64,000 nucleotides of DNA from Sphaeramia orbicularis (Eukaryota; Chordata; Actinopteri; Kurtiformes; Apogonidae). The first letter of the stretch is position 1; every line of letters begins with the position of its first letter. Positions 61,110-64,000 of the stretch are shown one piece after another. Made by a program: the position numbers and the translations under genes. The notes under the pieces were generated by a model that was given only the letters and a program-made list of their open reading frames with translations, made no database searches and was not told the origin of the DNA. The stretch lies in contig NC_043964.1 in assembly GCF_902148855.1 (NCBI RefSeq), positions 21,925,014 through 21,989,013 on the forward strand, given 5' to 3'.

Positions 61110-61445
61110 AACCTTTTTTTTTTTTGCATTAAATAATTGTCTTGTTTAGAAACAATATAATCAATTCCAATCCTATCCAACTTTATTTGTAAAGCACTTT
61201 AAAACAGCCACAGTGGACCAAAGTGCTGTACAGAAGAATAAATAAAACCAAAATAAAAGAATAAAATACAAGTATAATATAATGCAACAGTTTTTTTTTT
61301 TCAGATACATTTTTTTCAGTGGAATGTCCTTGGCAGTGGACAGTGTTCTTCATTTTTATTATTTATTTATTTATTTAAAGTAAAACTGTGAAAATCTTGT
61401 TGAATACAGGGGACAAAAATTCATTGCTGGGTCCCATGAGGATAT
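61110..61445. mobile_element. Decayed MITE family F copy with an inserted retroposon tail (acly intron)
   Basis: GCATTAAATAATTGTCTTG, GGAATGTCCTTGGCAGTGGA and GCTGGGTCCCATGAGG match family F copy 1. About 61165-61275 contains ATTTGTAAAGCACTTTAAAA and GGACCAAAGTGCTGTACAG, a common fish retroposon tail, inserted into it. Confidence 0.55.
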
Positions 61446-61600
61446 TTATTGCAATATCAAATGACACTATGACATTTTCAGTAATGAAACACTTGAATTC
61501 ATTGTGCTCCAATACTTATTTCCTTGTAGCATATTACCTGCTAAAACTAAAAGTAGGGATTGATGATGATGATGAAACTGAAACCAAAACAGTCCAAACT

Positions 61601-62052
61601 AGAAAAGCACTCGGAGAGCGCAGACCTCCGCCAAGGCAAATCAGTCCCCATGGATCACCACTAAAATTTAATCGCTTGTTCCTTGTGCCAGCATCAACAT
61701 TTCCTGAAAATTTCATCAAAATCCGTCCATAACTTTTTGAGTTATCTTGCTAACTAGCCAACAAACAAACAAACCCCAATGAAAACATAACCTCCGCCGT
61801 TCCTTGGTGGAGGTAATGACTAAATAATAATAAACAGAAAAGCACTCGGAGAGCGCAAAAATCCGCCAAGGCTGATCAGGACCCTCCCCCCATCAACACC
61901 AAAATATCATCATTTGTTCCTTGTGCCAGTATCAACATTTCCTGGAAGTTTCATGAAAATCTGTCCATGACTTTTTGAGTTATCTTGCACACAGACAGAC
62001 AGACAAACCCAGATGAAAACATAACCTCAGCTGTTTTACTTGGCGGAGGTAA
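61601..62052. repeat. Repeat H, copies 3 and 4 in tandem (acly intron)
   Basis: Copy 3 (61601-61817) and copy 4 (61842-62052) each run from CACTCGGAGAGCGCA to GGAGGTAAT in the same orientation, with a 24-bp spacer. Both lack the inverted arm of copy 2. Confidence 0.65.
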
Positions 62053-63051
62053 TAAAAAAAAAAAAAATGAAGGAAGTGTCAGGAGTATGAGAACTCTGCT
62101 ATAAATGATCAAAAGAAGTAGCTTAAAGGAGAAAGGAAACATTCCTGTAAAAGTGTGTATCTTAACGCAGTCTCATACACTTGAGTAAATGGACCTTTTT
62201 GCCGTCCACTGCTGCTCACAACTCGTAAATGTCTAAAGCTGCGTCTCACTCCAACTTGTGCTAAATGATGTCCTCTTTATGAGGGTGATTACTTTGCCTG
62301 GCAGCAGAGTGGTCTCTTGGCGCTTGTTAGCTCATATCGTGCTGCAGAGAGAATCTGCAGCTTAGTTCCATTCTTCGTGGAACTGAAGCAAAGTAAATGC
62401 AGAGATTGCACATTAGAAAACACACTAAAGATAATGAGCATTCGGCCAGTTCTTACTCTCTTTTGCCTCATTTCCATATATAAACAGCTGCAGATCGACA
62501 CAGCCTAATAGATGCTAAATTGAGTTATTCTGTGAGTCATCTTGCAGGATGGATCTCTTCATGCCTCTGTTTTATCTGTCAGGTATATGAGGTAGAGGAG
62601 GATGCTGAGGGCAGATGCATGGAGATATGTGCTGCGGTAGAATTGATTAGGAAATTGCATTAACTTTCACCCTCAGTCCTGTCTTCCTTCGCTCACTGGC
62701 GAACGCCCAGATACTAATGGCTCCACTGTCATAAGTCATTCTCTTTATCTGACTTGTGAGCGAGAGCCAGTGGGATGTAATTCTGCATTTGCGTCATAAG
62801 GGGATGACGAGAGATTCCTGTTTAAATAATCGTAACCCCGACTTTCAGGGGATTAATATTATTTAACAGGCAGAATGACATTTCTGTTTAATCGGAGTGT
62901 AATGGTTCTCAAAGTCCACAGTTCAGTCAGATAGTTTGCATTATCTAGAATACTAAAGAACACTAGTGTAAAGGTAAATCAATTAAAAGACATAGATGAA
63001 CTAAATTAAGAAAATAAATGAACTGGGGAAAAAAAACTACTAGACTGTATA
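62053..63051. other. acly intron, nothing recognised
   Basis: Lower AT content than the surroundings around 62600-62830 and no repeat seen, so conserved regulatory sequence is possible but not shown. Confidence 0.3.
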
Positions 63052-63587
63052 TTAACCCTTAGAGGTCCACGGTCATGGCCACGTGACTGAATCACATGAC
63101 ATTGTCAACACGTTGTAGCATCGTAAGTCAGGCACGTAGATTGCTGGAGACAAGTGCATTCAAAGGTGCAGACTTGAAACTCTCTCCCATTTTTTATTTG
63201 ATGCTGATAGAGCAAATACAAGCAGAGATATGACGTTTTGAAAACAGAACAAACTTGTATATAATTTTAACTTTATAAATATATTATTTGGAAGATATGT
63301 TCAGTTTTACAGGCTTTAAAAATGTTAATTAAGTATGTTTGTGTTATTTGTGGAATAAATTATGCATCTTTTCAAATCAGATTTTATATTTTTTGTGTAT
63401 TTTTTGGCCCTGTATGTTGATATAGTTGGCCAAAATGAAAATATAATAGTCTGATGATATAGGTGAAGCTGTGCTGGAAAAAAAGATACCAAACATGAGT
63501 ATGGTAAACATTTTTCTATATGGTATATAAAGGCAAAATCAAAGGTACTCAAAACAGTTATAATAGGCTCAGACCCCTAAGGGTTAA
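63052..63587. mobile_element. piggyBac-like MITE family L, copy 1 (acly intron)
   Basis: TTAACCCTTAGAGGTCCACG on the left and CAGACCCCTAAGGGTTAA on the right, with TTAA at 63052-63055 and 63584-63587. The right half matches 11580-11903 inside hAT element K (for example GATACCAAACATG and GTATATAAAGGCAAAAT). Confidence 0.8.
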
Positions 63588-63666
63588 CTCTATAACACAC
63601 TGGTTTTGCTCCCAGGAGAGAGTTTCTCCTGCATTTCAGGGTTTTGAGTTATGCATATGTCAAAAA

Positions 63667-64000
63667 AAATTATTAGACCACCCCTTGTTTTCTTCAGTTG
63701 TTCATTTTAATGCCTGGTACAACTAAAGGTACATTTGTTTGGACAAATATAATGATAACAACAAAAATAGCTCATAAGAGTTTAATTTCAGAGCTGATAT
63801 CTAGCCGTTTTCCATGTTTTCTTGATAATAACCAAAATCACTTCTGTTCTTACATCAATATCTATGGCATTGTACTGACAAAAACAGTGCTTTTAGGAAT
63901 TCCATGTTTTCTTTTCTGTTTGTTTTAGTCACATGCTACACACAGGAATTAGTACTTGATTACATAACCATTGTTTTTGAAGACTTTTGATGGTTTAATA
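63667..64000. mobile_element. Tc1-like MITE M, copy 3 (runs off the window)
   Basis: Starts AAAAATTATTAGACCACCCC and ends at the window edge in TTTTGATGGTTTAATA, the beginning of its inverted right end. It is uninterrupted, so it gives the family length of about 350-370 bp and shows where copy 1 at 6187 was split. Confidence 0.75.

Overview
The window is nuclear DNA from a ray-finned fish. Evidence: intron-rich vertebrate genes with GT-AG splice sites, a dense load of typical teleost repeats, and the conserved block nkiras2, dnajc7, odad4 (ttc25), cnp, acly, whose human counterparts sit together on 17q21.2. The species cannot be read from the sequence; a percomorph-like fish is a guess from the repeat content.

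Layout. 1-1.5 kb: last coding exon and 3' UTR of an unrecognised plus-strand gene. 1.5-18.6 kb: a gene-poor stretch of nested DNA transposons (piggyBac-like, hAT-like and Tc1/mariner-like MITEs), two minisatellites (41-bp and 48-bp units) and a microsatellite cluster. 18.6-24.4 kb: nkiras2 on the minus strand. 24.4-32.3 kb: dnajc7 on the plus strand, head to head with nkiras2 over a short shared promoter region. 33.7-42.2 kb: odad4, plus strand, 11 coding exons. 43-44.2 kb: LINE 3' end. 44.4-52.6 kb: cnp (the fish RICH form), plus strand. 53-60.8 kb: LINE and MITE fragments. 60.9 kb to the end: first coding exon of acly and the start of its next intron.

The genes are neighbours by conserved synteny, not a pathway. 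NKIRAS2 restrains NF-kB signalling. DNAJC7 is a TPR/J-domain co-chaperone for Hsp70 and Hsp90. ODAD4 docks outer dynein arms in motile cilia. CNP is a prenylated 2',3'-cyclic nucleotide phosphodiesterase of myelin and, in fish, of regenerating neurons. ACLY makes cytosolic acetyl-CoA. From my memory of the human map, the odad4-cnp pair is inverted here relative to its flanks.

The most striking non-gene signal is transposon stratigraphy. At least four different MITE families have TTAA targets and CCC/GGG ends, and one pair of families is nested in opposite order at two loci. I found no convincing retrovirus-like or LTR element and no clearly new biological system.
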